Shown: positions 6,865 through 14,860 of the stretch, in pieces | How positions within the stretch are numbered: position 1 is the stretch's first letter | Layout of the letters: each line of letters opens with the position of its first letter | Source: Deltaproteobacteria bacterium | GTDB taxonomy: Bacteria; Myxococcota_A; Polyangia; Polyangiales; Sandaracinaceae | Assembly (NCBI GenBank): GCA_017303575.1 | Contig: JAFLCL010000058.1 | Span: forward strand, 1 to 36,899 | Direction of reading: 5' to 3' | DNA length: 36,899 bases | Made by a program: the position numbers and the translations under genes | Notes under the pieces: model-generated | What the model saw: the letters and a program-made list of their open reading frames with translations, nothing else | Told to the model about the DNA's origin: nothing | Databases searched by the model: none

Positions 6865-9027
6865 GTGACCGTTCTTCGAGCACCCGTCATGCCGCCGATC
6901 TCCCCCCTCCGAAGTCCCCTCGCGCTCGCCGCGATCAGCATCGTCGTGCTCTCCGCGTGTGGCACTGCCGACGTCTGGAACGGACCGACGGAGACCGCCG
7001 CCACGGCGGAGCCGGAGCCCACGACGGTCGCCACGACGACGCAAGAGCCCGCACCCGAGCCGGACCCCGCGACCGTCGACACGCGACCGCCGCCCATGCA
7101 CCAGCCGGTGCCGCTCTACGAGACGGGCACGACCACGCGGCAGATCGACGCGGCCACGGCGCGCGAGAACCACTACGTGGTGCTCGACCTCGGCGAGGAG
7201 TGGACGCCGTACCTCTTCTCCGAGAGCGACTCGGCCAACGAGCTGCCGATGCCCAACGCCTACCGCGCGACCTACCTCGCGCTCGCGCGGGGCGAGCTGC
7301 CCGACGATCACCACGGCGAGCGGGCGCGCGACGACAAGTACCTCGAGCTCTTCGGCATCATGCCGACGCTCGGCCTGCTCCGCTCGCGCTTCCAGCACAC
7401 GCGTGACCTCGAGTGCACTGCGGGACTCGACCTCGAGCCGCTGCGCACGTTCGAGGGCTTCATCACCTACGAGAGCCGCGAGGAAGGGCGCAACTTCGCG
7501 CGTCGCTTCCGCGTGCTCGAGAACCAGATGAACGACCTCGCGCGCGCGCAGGGCGCCGAGGACATCGCGCACATCGATGCCACGCGCATCCGCAGCGAGC
7601 GCGAGCGACGACAGCTCGGCGAGTACCAGCGCGTCGCGCCGCGTGCCTTCGCGATCCGAGCCGCACAGGCGCGCCTCGACTGCGAGGGCTACTTCGAGGG
7701 CAAGGGCGAGTACGTGACCGGTGGCCTCGACTGGCCGACCCACGAGGCGCTCGCGGAGTTCGAGCGTCGTCACCGCGTGTACGGCTGGGGCTTCCTCGGT
7801 CGCGAGACGCTCGAGATGCTGCGCCGCTCGCCCATGGAGGGTGATCAGGAGGCCGTCATCCGCGTGCTCACCGAGCGCGCGATGCACGCCGCGGGTGTGC
7901 TCGAGGACGGCAGCGTCACGGGCACCTACCGCGACACGGCGGGCGAGGAGCACGACGTGCCGAACCTCGAGGCGCAGCTCCGCGCGATCGTGATCGAGTC
8001 GTTCGGCCTCGAGACGCCGGAGTCCACGCTCGCGTTCCTCGAGAGCCTCGGAGATCTGGGCGCCGACCGCGCGCGCCTCGTCGCGATCCCGATGCCGACG
8101 CTGCCGCACTACTACACGGCGGACATGGATCTCTCGGTCGAGATCGATCGCGGCGACGTCTGGTACGAGTTCCCCTACGACGAGCGCGGCGCCGAGCGTG
8201 GCCAGCCGGTCGAGCGTCGTCCGCACCTCTCGGTGTTCACCACCTGGAACGGTCAGCGCATTCGGCTGTCGCGCTTCGGCACCACGATCGGTGGCTGGCG
8301 CAGCGAGCAGATCGAGGACCGGATCTGGTGGCGCTACAAGAATTCGCCGCCGGGCCCCGTGGTCTGGCACCAGATCGTGGCCGCGCCGGTGTGGCTGCCG
8401 CCCGAGTCGACGCCGGCGCGTGATCTGTTCCGTCGCACCGGCCGCCGTGGTCGCGAGGCGTACCGACCGAACTATCACGAGACCGGACCGAGCTACGCGT
8501 CGGCGTACGGGCTCGTGGCCGCCTACCACATCGGCTACCGCGAGCGCGAAGACGGCACGCTGCGCCTCGGCGGTGACGACGGCATCCGCACGCACGGCTC
8601 GGTCGACTATATGTCGATCATGCGGAGGCACTCGCACGGCTGTCACCGCCTCCACAACCACGTCGCGGTGCGCCTGATGTCGTTCATGCTCGCGCACCGA
8701 CCCCACACCCGCGTGGGCCAGCAGGCCATCGCGTTCCGCCGTGACGTCGAGATCGACGGCAACAACTACGCGATGGAGATCAACCAGGGCGGCTACGTCT
8801 ACCAGCTCGCCGAGCCGATCCACGTCGAGGTGCTCGAGGGCCGCATCCGCGGCGATCGCGCGCGGCCGATCGAGGAGCCGCTCCCGCGCTTCGACACCAC
8901 GGTCGGCGCCTACATGCTCCCCGACGGAGGCGCTGTCGCGATCTCGCGCATGGGCGAGATGACGCCGATCCCCGTGCCCACCGCGACGCTCGACGCAGGC
9001 GTGCCTGCGGCGGTCGCGACGCCCTGA
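6865..9027 (+). CDS. L,D-transpeptidase (YkuD) lipoprotein, large
   Basis: This is a 720-residue lipoprotein with lipobox LSAC after a hydrophobic stretch. A Thr/Pro/Glu linker (about residues 33-80) leads to a roughly 350-residue N-terminal region of unknown fold and then a C-terminal YkuD domain. The catalytic signature is present: His577-Gly, then SHGCHR with Cys593 as nucleophile. The family makes 3-3 cross-links in peptidoglycan or attaches proteins to diaminopimelate using an acyl-enzyme on that Cys. At 720 residues it is about twice the usual length. The GTG at 6865 is chosen because GCGAGG lies 5 bases upstream, with ATG at 6889 as an in-frame alternative. The gene is followed after 4 bases by a small gene. 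Confidence 0.85.
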   Translation: MTVLRAPVMPPISPLRSPLALAAISIVVLSACGTADVWNGPTETAATAEPEPTTVATTTQEPAPEPDPATVDTRPPPMHQPVPLYETGTTTRQIDAATARENHYVVLDLGEEWTPYLFSESDSANELPMPNAYRATYLALARGELPDDHHGERARDDKYLELFGIMPTLGLLRSRFQHTRDLECTAGLDLEPLRTFEGFITYESREEGRNFARRFRVLENQMNDLARAQGAEDIAHIDATRIRSERERRQLGEYQRVAPRAFAIRAAQARLDCEGYFEGKGEYVTGGLDWPTHEALAEFERRHRVYGWGFLGRETLEMLRRSPMEGDQEAVIRVLTERAMHAAGVLEDGSVTGTYRDTAGEEHDVPNLEAQLRAIVIESFGLETPESTLAFLESLGDLGADRARLVAIPMPTLPHYYTADMDLSVEIDRGDVWYEFPYDERGAERGQPVERRPHLSVFTTWNGQRIRLSRFGTTIGGWRSEQIEDRIWWRYKNSPPGPVVWHQIVAAPVWLPPESTPARDLFRRTGRRGREAYRPNYHETGPSYASAYGLVAAYHIGYREREDGTLRLGGDDGIRTHGSVDYMSIMRRHSHGCHRLHNHVAVRLMSFMLAHRPHTRVGQQAIAFRRDVEIDGNNYAMEINQGGYVYQLAEPIHVEVLEGRIRGDRARPIEEPLPRFDTTVGAYMLPDGGAVAISRMGEMTPIPVPTATLDAGVPAAVATP

Positions 9028-9031
9028 GCGC

Positions 9032-9325
9032 ATGAGCGACGTCGAGCGACCCGGGAACGGCGCGCGCTTCGCCTTCGAGCTCCTCGCGAGCGAGGGGGCG
9101 CGCGCGCGCTACCGCGTCAGGGTGGTGGACGCCGCGGTCGAGGCGGAGGCCGAGGCGATCGTGACGCCCGACGCGGTGGAGCTCGGGGTCTTCGAGCCGG
9201 CGATCGACGCGTGGTCTCGCAAGAGCGCGCTCGCCTTTCTCGAGGTGGTGCAGCGCGGCTGGGACGAAGAGGCGGGTTGGCCTCGACGCCTCCAGCGGTG
9301 GCGTCAGCACGATCCGCGGCGTTGA
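9032..9325 (+). CDS. Small conserved-looking protein of unknown function
   Basis: A 97-residue ORF starts 4 bases after the L,D-transpeptidase stop and ends before a clear terminator, so it is probably translationally coupled. The sequence alternates beta-type segments (ARFAFELLAS, RARYRVRVVD, EAEAIVTPDAVELG) with a C-terminal helix (KSALAFLEVVQRGWDEE) and a basic end. Codon third positions are strongly G/C, as in its neighbours, which supports coding. No signal peptide or membrane segment is seen. I do not recognise the family. Confidence 0.7.
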   Translation: MSDVERPGNGARFAFELLASEGARARYRVRVVDAAVEAEAEAIVTPDAVELGVFEPAIDAWSRKSALAFLEVVQRGWDEEAGWPRRLQRWRQHDPRR

Positions 9326-9356
9326 GCCGGCAACCTCCTCGTTCGACGGAAACGAA

Positions 9357-9378
9357 AGAGCCCGCCGAAGCGGGCTCT
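9357..9378. terminator. Strong intrinsic terminator, usable from both sides
   Basis: A perfect 9-bp stem AGAGCCCGC/GCGGGCTCT encloses loop CGAA, with GAAA before and CTCTCG after. It lies between convergent genes (9325 on + and 9439 on -). Confidence 0.82.
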
Positions 9379-9438
9379 CTCGCGTCTCTACGAGACTGTC
9401 GACGCTAGATCGCGTCCAGCACTACGGCGCCGCCAGCA

Positions 9439-9912
9439 CTACGGGGCCGGCAGCGAGGACGGGAGCGCGCCCGCCGCCTCGGAGAAGCCGATCGTGTACG
9501 AGAGGCCGGTCGAGTCGTGCGAGTAGCTTCCGACGAAGACCTCGTACGTGCCGGGGGCGAACGCGCCGGCGACGCTCGGGTTGAGACCCTCGCTGTCGTC
9601 GTTGCAGAGGTACGTGCCATCGGGGCGCCGCACGACGAGCGTCGTGTCACCCGCGGGGCAGTTCGCGATGATGGTCAGGTTCGGGACCTGCGCCGTGACG
9701 TTCAGGATGTGCTGCGGGACGAGCGGGATGTTGCCGCGACACTCGGAGTTCAGCGTGTTCGCGTCCGTGATGCCGCCGGCCGAGCCAGTGGCCGTCGTCG
9801 GCTGCGGCGCGAAGCCGGGCGCGATGTTGATGGGCGCCGGGGGCGCCGAGCCGCCACCGAAGCAGCAGCCCGCGACCGCGAGCATCGCACCCGAGAGAAT
9901 CAGAATTCGCAT
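9439..9912 (-). CDS. Lipoprotein with pre-peptidase C-terminal-like beta domain
   Basis: This is a 157-residue protein with a lipoprotein signal (MRILILSGAMLAVAGC). A Gly/Ser/Pro linker precedes a beta-rich domain with the features LNVTAQVPNL, RRPDGTYLCNDDSEGLNP and FAPGTYEVFVGSY. This pattern (a D-G-T-Y strand, an N-D-D turn, and P-G-T-Y near the end) resembles PPC-like domains that occur on secreted myxobacterial proteins. The role is probably surface or periplasmic binding. ATG at 9912 is chosen because GGAGGAA lies 8 bases upstream. A longer frame to 9936 has no such support. A roughly 250-bp region upstream (to 10163) holds no recognised element. Confidence 0.8.
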   Translation of the reverse strand: MRILILSGAMLAVAGCCFGGGSAPPAPINIAPGFAPQPTTATGSAGGITDANTLNSECRGNIPLVPQHILNVTAQVPNLTIIANCPAGDTTLVVRRPDGTYLCNDDSEGLNPSVAGAFAPGTYEVFVGSYSHDSTGLSYTIGFSEAAGALPSSLPAP

Positions 9913-10163
9913 CGTTCGTTCCTCCGTGATTACCAATTCGCGGCTTCGGTCCAGGACCTCGTCCGCGCTGCCCGCGCCCTCTTACTTGGTTGGGACTGTA
10001 CGTTGGTGGGTGGGCCGATCTTTCCTTCGGCGTCCCTAGGGTGCTGGCGGTTGTCGCCTATGGCTTCGAGCGCGGGATGATAGGCGGGGATCGGGGGGCG
10101 GGATCAACCCCCTCGTCGATTCGATGTCCGACCCGTCACGTCACCCGCCCGAAACGCGCGTGA

Positions 10164-11270
10164 TCACACGTGTCGGCGCGCGATCTCGGACCATTCGCCC
10201 GACGGCTCGAGGGCGAGGTAGGTCTTCCAGTGCGATCGCGCGGCGCTTCGGTCGCCGAGCGCCTCGAGGGTCATCGCGAGGTTGAAGTGGGCGTCGGCGA
10301 ACGCGGGGTCGCTCGTGATGGCCGAGGAGAAGCAGCGTCGTGCCTCGTCGTGGTCTCCGTGCTCGGAGGCGATGAAGCCCAGGTTGTAGAAGGCCTCGGG
10401 CTGCTCCGGGTCCACCGCGAGCGCACGTCGGTAGAGCGACTCGGCCTCTTCGAGCGCGCCACGGCGGAACCGCAGGTTGCCGAGGTTGGTCAGCGCATGG
10501 CCGAAGCTCGGATCGAGGTCGATCGCGCGCCGGTAGCAGGCCTCCGCGCGATCGAAGGTGGTCGGCTCCTCGTCGTACCGGGCGCCCTCGAGGTAGGCCT
10601 CGTAGGCTGCGCGGCGTCTCGCCGGATCGCGCTGATCGGGCCTCAGCACGCGCACGACTTCGTCGCGCAGATCGCGCACGTCGAAGTCGAGCACGAGCTG
10701 TCCGCTCGAGGGCTCCCACTTCGCGCGCTCCGTCTGCACGACCACGCGGTCGCCCTCGGACGAGATGCGCAGCTCTGCGAGGGGCCGGATCACGTGGGGC
10801 AACGTCGCGCGCAGCGAGTCCACCGAGCGACGCACGCGTCGGAGAGGCGTCCCCCTCTCGAGCAGCGCCTTGGCGGCGCGCACGCCGATCAGATCCTGGA
10901 AGGTGTAGAGGCGCTTGCCGTCGGTCTCGCCCGAGGGCGAGAGGAAGCCGCTCTTGTCCCAGTACCGCAGGCGGCTCTCGGGCAGCCCGAAGAGACGAGC
11001 GACCTCGGCGCGCGCGAACAGATCTCCCGTGGGATCGCGCTTGCGCGTGGGCACCGCGCCGAGCGCGCGCTCACGACCTCTGGGCGCTTCGGGGGTGTCA
11101 GCAGCCTCGTTCGTCGTGGGCTTGGCGCGGCGCGCGCGCTTGGGCGTCTCGATCGGCTCCGCGCTCGGGGCCTCGGGCGTGGGCGCGACGCGTCGCGCGC
11201 CTCGACCGAAGTCGACGTGGATGACGTTGGTGCTCTCGCTGCGCGAAGTCGCTGTCACTGTGCTCGTCAT
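10164..11270 (-). CDS. MerR-type regulator fused to TPR repeats
   Basis: This is a 368-residue protein. The N-terminal 75 residues are Ala/Pro/Arg-rich and probably disordered. A MerR-like winged helix follows at about 84-158 (ARAEVARLFGLPESRLRYWDKSGFL, then RLYTFQDLIGVRAAKALLERG). A beta-rich segment (about 160-210, ELRISSEGDRVVVQ) leads to at least four TPR units from about residue 225 to 360, including FGHALTNLGNLRFRRG and PEAFYNLGFIASEHG. A MerR DNA-binding domain with TPR protein-interaction repeats in place of a small-molecule domain suggests a regulator controlled by a protein partner. The start at 11270 overlaps the stop of the upstream gene as TGATG, so the two are translationally coupled. 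Target unknown. Confidence 0.85.
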   Translation of the reverse strand: MTSTVTATSRSESTNVIHVDFGRGARRVAPTPEAPSAEPIETPKRARRAKPTTNEAADTPEAPRGRERALGAVPTRKRDPTGDLFARAEVARLFGLPESRLRYWDKSGFLSPSGETDGKRLYTFQDLIGVRAAKALLERGTPLRRVRRSVDSLRATLPHVIRPLAELRISSEGDRVVVQTERAKWEPSSGQLVLDFDVRDLRDEVVRVLRPDQRDPARRRAAYEAYLEGARYDEEPTTFDRAEACYRRAIDLDPSFGHALTNLGNLRFRRGALEEAESLYRRALAVDPEQPEAFYNLGFIASEHGDHDEARRCFSSAITSDPAFADAHFNLAMTLEALGDRSAARSHWKTYLALEPSGEWSEIARRHV

Positions 11271-11701
11271 CAGGCCGAGGTGGCGGCGGAGGATAGTGCG
11301 AACGGCAGCTCGAGGTCGACGTCCAGGAGCAGGCGGAGACCGTCGAGTCGAGCGCGGGTGGAGACGATGGCGGTGCCGAACGCGTGATCGGGCATACGCC
11401 GGACCGCGTCGCTCTGCGCGAGACGCATCGCGCGCAGACGAACACGTACGGAACGCTCGGCGGCAGCGAACAGCTCCTGCGAGCGTGCGTGGTCGGTGAC
11501 ACCGAGGCGCGCGAGGTCGATGGTGACCAGCGTGGAGCCGAAGAAGCTCGTACCCGACACGCTCCCTTCGCTCAGCACCTCGGCCACGCGGAACAGCTCT
11601 TCTTCGGCGCGCGGGCCGAGCACGGTGCGCTCGATCCGGCCGAGCAGCGCGCCTGGGCGGATGCGCGTCGGGGGCTTGAGGAGCAAGCGAGGAAGGCTCA
11701 C
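11270..11701 (-). CDS. Protein of unknown function coupled to the MerR-TPR gene
   Basis: This is a 143-residue protein that ends in a TGATG overlap with the MerR-TPR gene. It has a basic N-terminus (SLPRLLLKPPTRIRPG) and a central VSGTSFFGSTLVTIDLARLG segment. A helical part (HARSQELFAAAERSVRVRLRAM) follows, and it ends with RLLLDVDLELPFAL. No signal peptide or membrane helix is seen. GTG at 11701 is chosen because TACGAT lies 6 bases upstream and codon use becomes typical from there. An in-frame GTG at 11803 would add 34 residues with poor codon bias. Cotranscription suggests it acts with the regulator. Family not recognised. Confidence 0.62.
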   Translation of the reverse strand: MSLPRLLLKPPTRIRPGALLGRIERTVLGPRAEEELFRVAEVLSEGSVSGTSFFGSTLVTIDLARLGVTDHARSQELFAAAERSVRVRLRAMRLAQSDAVRRMPDHAFGTAIVSTRARLDGLRLLLDVDLELPFALSSAATSA

Positions 11702-11707
11702 TGCGCG

Positions 11708-11713
11708 ATCGTA
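11708..11713 (-). promoter_or_regulatory. TANNNT box (TACGAT) before the GTG at 11701
   Basis: On the minus strand TACGAT ends 6 bases before the GTG start. No Shine-Dalgarno sequence is present. It is a candidate -10 element of a leaderless mRNA. Confidence 0.4.
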
Positions 11714-11810
11714 GCGAGGCGCTCGCGGCGATCGCCAATTCGCGCCCAGGAGGCGCCGAGGGCCGACGAGCTCGGCGCGCGTCTCTCGAGCCGAGTGCTT
11801 CACGCCGCGA

Positions 11811-11909
11811 TCACGGAGGCGGCGGGTCGTCGGGCGCGCTCGCGATGAGGCGCGCCGCGAAGATCAACACGCCGATGGCGATCACGACGAACAGCCCGAA
11901 GACCCACAT
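11811..11909 (-). CDS. Tiny single-helix membrane protein
   Basis: The frame encodes 32 residues: MWVFGLFVVIAIGVLIFAAR followed by LIASAPDDPPPP, a clean transmembrane helix with a short acidic, Pro-rich tail. It is divergent from the 477-residue gene and lies just upstream of the 143-residue gene. A TACGTT box ends 10 bases before its ATG. An in-frame ATG at 11948 would give 45 residues but would overlap the divergent start region. Small size makes the call uncertain, but hydrophobicity and context support it. It could also be a leader for the downstream genes. Confidence 0.45.
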   Translation of the reverse strand: MWVFGLFVVIAIGVLIFAARLIASAPDDPPPP

Positions 11910-11919
11910 GGTGCGGCCG

Positions 11920-11925
11920 AACGTA
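11920..11925 (-). promoter_or_regulatory. TANNNT box (TACGTT) before the tiny membrane ORF
   Basis: On the minus strand TACGTT ends 10 bases before the ATG at 11909. It faces away from the + strand TAAGGT box only 7 bp away, so the two form a compact divergent promoter pair. Confidence 0.35.
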
Positions 11926-11932
11926 GCTGGCG

Positions 11933-11938
11933 TAAGGT
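11933..11938 (+). promoter_or_regulatory. TANNNT box (TAAGGT) 8 bases before the ATG at 11947
   Basis: TAAGGT ends exactly 8 bases before the ATG and no Shine-Dalgarno sequence intervenes. Spacing fits a -10 element of a leaderless mRNA. Confidence 0.5.
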
Positions 11939-11946
11939 GCCCGCGC

Positions 11947-13380
11947 ATGTCCCCGCTCGTGCGTCTTCGCTCGCTCGTGGCCCGCTGGCGAACGGCGCAG
12001 GTCGAGCAGGCGCGCGCCGCGGCACGTGGCGAGCCCATCGAGGAGCGCAGGCTCGCGGCGATCCGCGCGCCGCTCGGCAGCGGCGAAGCGCGCGCGCTGC
12101 TCGACGAATGCGTGACCCTGCGCATCCTCGACGCCGACGATCACCGTGTGTTCCTCGGTCACCTCGCGGACGCGGCGCGCGAGGAGCTGTCGCACCGTCG
12201 AGCGATGCCCGCTGCGCTCCGCGCGAGCGACGAGGTCGAGGTGGAGGGCGAGCCGATCACGCTCGGTGCGATCGCAGGGGACGCGACGCGCTGGCTCGAG
12301 CGAGGTCGTCTCGAGGCCGTGGCAGCGATCGTCGCGCCGCGCGCGCGACGCTGGTCCGAGGTCCACGCGGAGGCTGACGAGATCACCACGCGGATCGAGG
12401 CGCGTGGCCCTGCGGCGCCGAAGGAAGAGATCGAACTGGAGGGCTTCCTCGCGGCCACGGACGAAGCGACGCACGAGGCGCTCGCGCGCGCGCTCCACGC
12501 GCTCGGCCTCGCGGGCGCCCGCGGGCTCGCGGCAGAGAAGACGCTGCAGGTGGTGCGTGCTCTCCGCGCGGCGCCGCTCGATGCGCTCCTGTCGCGGGAT
12601 GGGCGCGCCTCACGTCTCGGCCGCGCGCTCCAGCCGGTCGGCACCGACGCGCTCGTCGCGTCTCGTCTGCGCATCGAGGAGGACACGACCTTCGCGTCGC
12701 GCGCGTGCCTCTGGCTCGTCGACCCTCCGCGTCGCGTGGTGATCGCACCTTCGCCGATCGAGCTCGGCGTGCTCTCGGAGCTCGAGCTGCTCGAGGCGTT
12801 CGGACGCGGCCTCGCGCTCACGAGCCAGTCGCCCGCGCTGCCCGACGAGCATCGCCTCTCCTCGCACACCGAGGTGCCCGATCTGCTCGGTGCGATCGTG
12901 GCGCTGTTCCTCGGCGCCCCCCCGTTCCTCGAGAAACGCTACGGCCTCGATGTGCGCCCCGCGGCGGCGCTCGCGGTGGTGTCCACGTACGCGGCGCTCG
13001 TCCGCGCCAGGCTGGACGTCGCGCGAGCGATCGTGCGCGCGCGTGCTCTCGTGACGGACAGCGACGAAGCGAACGCGCTCTCGCGTCGGTGCCTGGCGCT
13101 CGAGGCCGAGCTGCCGATCGGCTGGCTGCTCGCATCGCCCGCCTCGACGGAGACGCTCGTGCGCATCGCACGCTCGCAAGCCGTCGCGCCCGCTGCGTAC
13201 CTCGCGCTGCGAGAGCGTCACGACGAAGACTTCTTCCGCAACCCCCGCACGGGCGAGACGTTCGCCGGTGCGGGCGCACGAGGATCGCGCTTGTCGCGCG
13301 TCGAGTGGCTCGCCGAGATCGGTGTCGCTGGCTCGCCCGCCGAGGCGGCGCGCGTCCTTCTGCGCGAACGCCTCGGATGA
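11947..13380 (+). CDS. Hypothetical soluble protein, 477 residues
   Basis: It is Ala/Arg/Glu-rich and largely helical, with no signal peptide or membrane segment. An early coiled region (VARWRTAQVEQARAAARG) is followed by RLAAIRAPLGSGEARALLDE and later by a segment ACLWLVDPPRRVVIAPSPIE. The final part contains RYGLDVRPAAALAVVSTYAA and a C-terminal DEDFFRNPRTGETF. The size and the late F-RNPRTGE segment are vaguely reminiscent of helical metallopeptidase folds, but no HExxH is present and I do not assign one. Codon use is typical of the window. The next gene, Xaa-Pro aminopeptidase, starts about 50 bp downstream. Unrecognised family. Confidence 0.75.
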   Translation: MSPLVRLRSLVARWRTAQVEQARAAARGEPIEERRLAAIRAPLGSGEARALLDECVTLRILDADDHRVFLGHLADAAREELSHRRAMPAALRASDEVEVEGEPITLGAIAGDATRWLERGRLEAVAAIVAPRARRWSEVHAEADEITTRIEARGPAAPKEEIELEGFLAATDEATHEALARALHALGLAGARGLAAEKTLQVVRALRAAPLDALLSRDGRASRLGRALQPVGTDALVASRLRIEEDTTFASRACLWLVDPPRRVVIAPSPIELGVLSELELLEAFGRGLALTSQSPALPDEHRLSSHTEVPDLLGAIVALFLGAPPFLEKRYGLDVRPAAALAVVSTYAALVRARLDVARAIVRARALVTDSDEANALSRRCLALEAELPIGWLLASPASTETLVRIARSQAVAPAAYLALRERHDEDFFRNPRTGETFAGAGARGSRLSRVEWLAEIGVAGSPAEAARVLLRERLG

Positions 13381-13432
13381 GGTCGCGCGCGCGTGCTTGC
13401 GCCGGGTTTCGGCGTGCGGTCGAATACCCGCC

Positions 13433-14854
13433 ATGACCGCCGACGCCAGCTCGGGCCCCGTGCCGCCGACCTCTTCGACGAACCCGCTCGCACCGAGCCG
13501 GGCGCTGCGGGACGAGCTGCGCGCGCGTCGCGAGGCGTTCCTCGCGAAGATCGAGGGCGACGTCGCTGTGATCACGGCGGCGCCCGTGCACATCCGCAAC
13601 AACGACGTCGAGCACCACTTCCGACAAGACTCCGACTTCTTCTATCTGACGGGCTACGACGAGCCGGACGCAGTGGCCGTGCTGAGCCGCGTGCACGACG
13701 AGCATCGCTACGTGCTCTTCGTACGCACACGCGATCCGGAGCGCGAGACGTGGGACGGGCCGCGCTCGGGTGCGGACGGCGCGAAGGCGGACTTCGACGC
13801 GGACGCCGCGTTCCCGATCGGCGAGCTGGGCGAGAAGCTGCCGGGCTACCTCGAGAACGCGCGACGTCTCCACTACGCGCTCGGGCGTGACCCCAAGATG
13901 GACGCGCGTGTGCTCGCCGCGCGCGACTTCGTGCGTCGCCGACAGCGCTTCGGGGTGATGTGGCCCAGCACGCTCGTCGATCTCGCCGAGACCGTGCATC
14001 CGATGCGCCTCACCAAGAGCGCGTACGAGGTCGAGGACATGCGCGCGGCGGCACGCGCGACGACCGAGGGTCACCTCGCGGCGATGGAGGTCGCGCGGCC
14101 CGGCGCGTACGAGCACGAGGTCGAGGCCGAGATCCTTCGCGCGTTTCGTCGGCACGGGAGCCCTCGACCCGCGTACGAGTCGATCGTGGGCTCCGGCCCC
14201 AACGCGACGATCCTCCACTACCGCAAGAACGATCGCCTCATGCAGGACGGCGAGCTGCTCTTGATCGACGCGGGCGCCGAGATCGCGGGCTATGCGGGCG
14301 ACGTCACGCGCACGTTCCCCATCAACGGTCGGTTCTCCGCGCCGCAGCGTCGCGTCTACGAGGCGGTGCTCCGCGCGCAGATGCTGGCGATCGAGGCGGT
14401 GCGACCGGGCACCACGGTCGAGGCGATCCACCAGATCACGCTGCGGGCGCTGACCGAGTCCTCGATTGCGCTCGGGCTCATCGAGGGCCCGCTCGAGAAG
14501 GCGCTCGAGGAAGAGCGGTACAAGAAGGTCTACATGCACCGCACCTCGCACTGGCTCGGCATGGACGTGCACGACGTCGGCAGCTACTTCGTCTTCGAGA
14601 AGGACGAGCCTTCGGCGAAGTCGCGGAGCGCGCGGGTGCTCGAGCCGGGCATGGTGCTCACGATCGAGCCGGGCCTGTATGTCGGTGCGCGCACGGAGCT
14701 CACGGCCGAGGCGGAGATCTACCGAGGCATCGGCGTGCGCATCGAGGACGACGTGCTGGTCACTGCGAGCGGCTTCGAGGTGCTCACGTCGTCGATCCCC
14801 AAGGATCCCGACGAGGTCGAGGCCATCCTCGCGCGCCGCATGCCTCGCGCCTGA
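13433..14854 (+). CDS. pepP: Xaa-Pro aminopeptidase (M24B)
   Basis: This is a 473-residue cytosolic peptidase that removes an N-terminal residue preceding proline. The N-terminal creatinase/AMP_N domain contains HHFRQDSDFFYLTGYDEPDA. The C-terminal pita-bread domain carries all five metal ligands of the M24 family. They are the Asp in LLIDAGAE, the Asp in GDVTRTFP, the His in SHWLGMDVHDVG, the Glu in LTIEPGLY and the Glu in VRIEDDVLV. Length is close to that of E. coli PepP (441). There is no signal peptide. The start at 13433 follows GAATACCCGCC with no Shine-Dalgarno sequence. TCGAAT ending 7 bases upstream could be a weak -10. The following membrane-protein gene begins 6 bp after its stop. 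Confidence 0.93.
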   Translation: MTADASSGPVPPTSSTNPLAPSRALRDELRARREAFLAKIEGDVAVITAAPVHIRNNDVEHHFRQDSDFFYLTGYDEPDAVAVLSRVHDEHRYVLFVRTRDPERETWDGPRSGADGAKADFDADAAFPIGELGEKLPGYLENARRLHYALGRDPKMDARVLAARDFVRRRQRFGVMWPSTLVDLAETVHPMRLTKSAYEVEDMRAAARATTEGHLAAMEVARPGAYEHEVEAEILRAFRRHGSPRPAYESIVGSGPNATILHYRKNDRLMQDGELLLIDAGAEIAGYAGDVTRTFPINGRFSAPQRRVYEAVLRAQMLAIEAVRPGTTVEAIHQITLRALTESSIALGLIEGPLEKALEEERYKKVYMHRTSHWLGMDVHDVGSYFVFEKDEPSAKSRSARVLEPGMVLTIEPGLYVGARTELTAEAEIYRGIGVRIEDDVLVTASGFEVLTSSIPKDPDEVEAILARRMPRA

Positions 14855-14860
14855 TCCTCG

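Noticed and set aside
9913..10163. Riboswitch or small RNA upstream of the PPC-like lipoprotein
   Set aside because: A GGGACGCC..GGAAAG stretch recalled c-di-GMP riboswitches, but the conserved core and pairing could not be traced.
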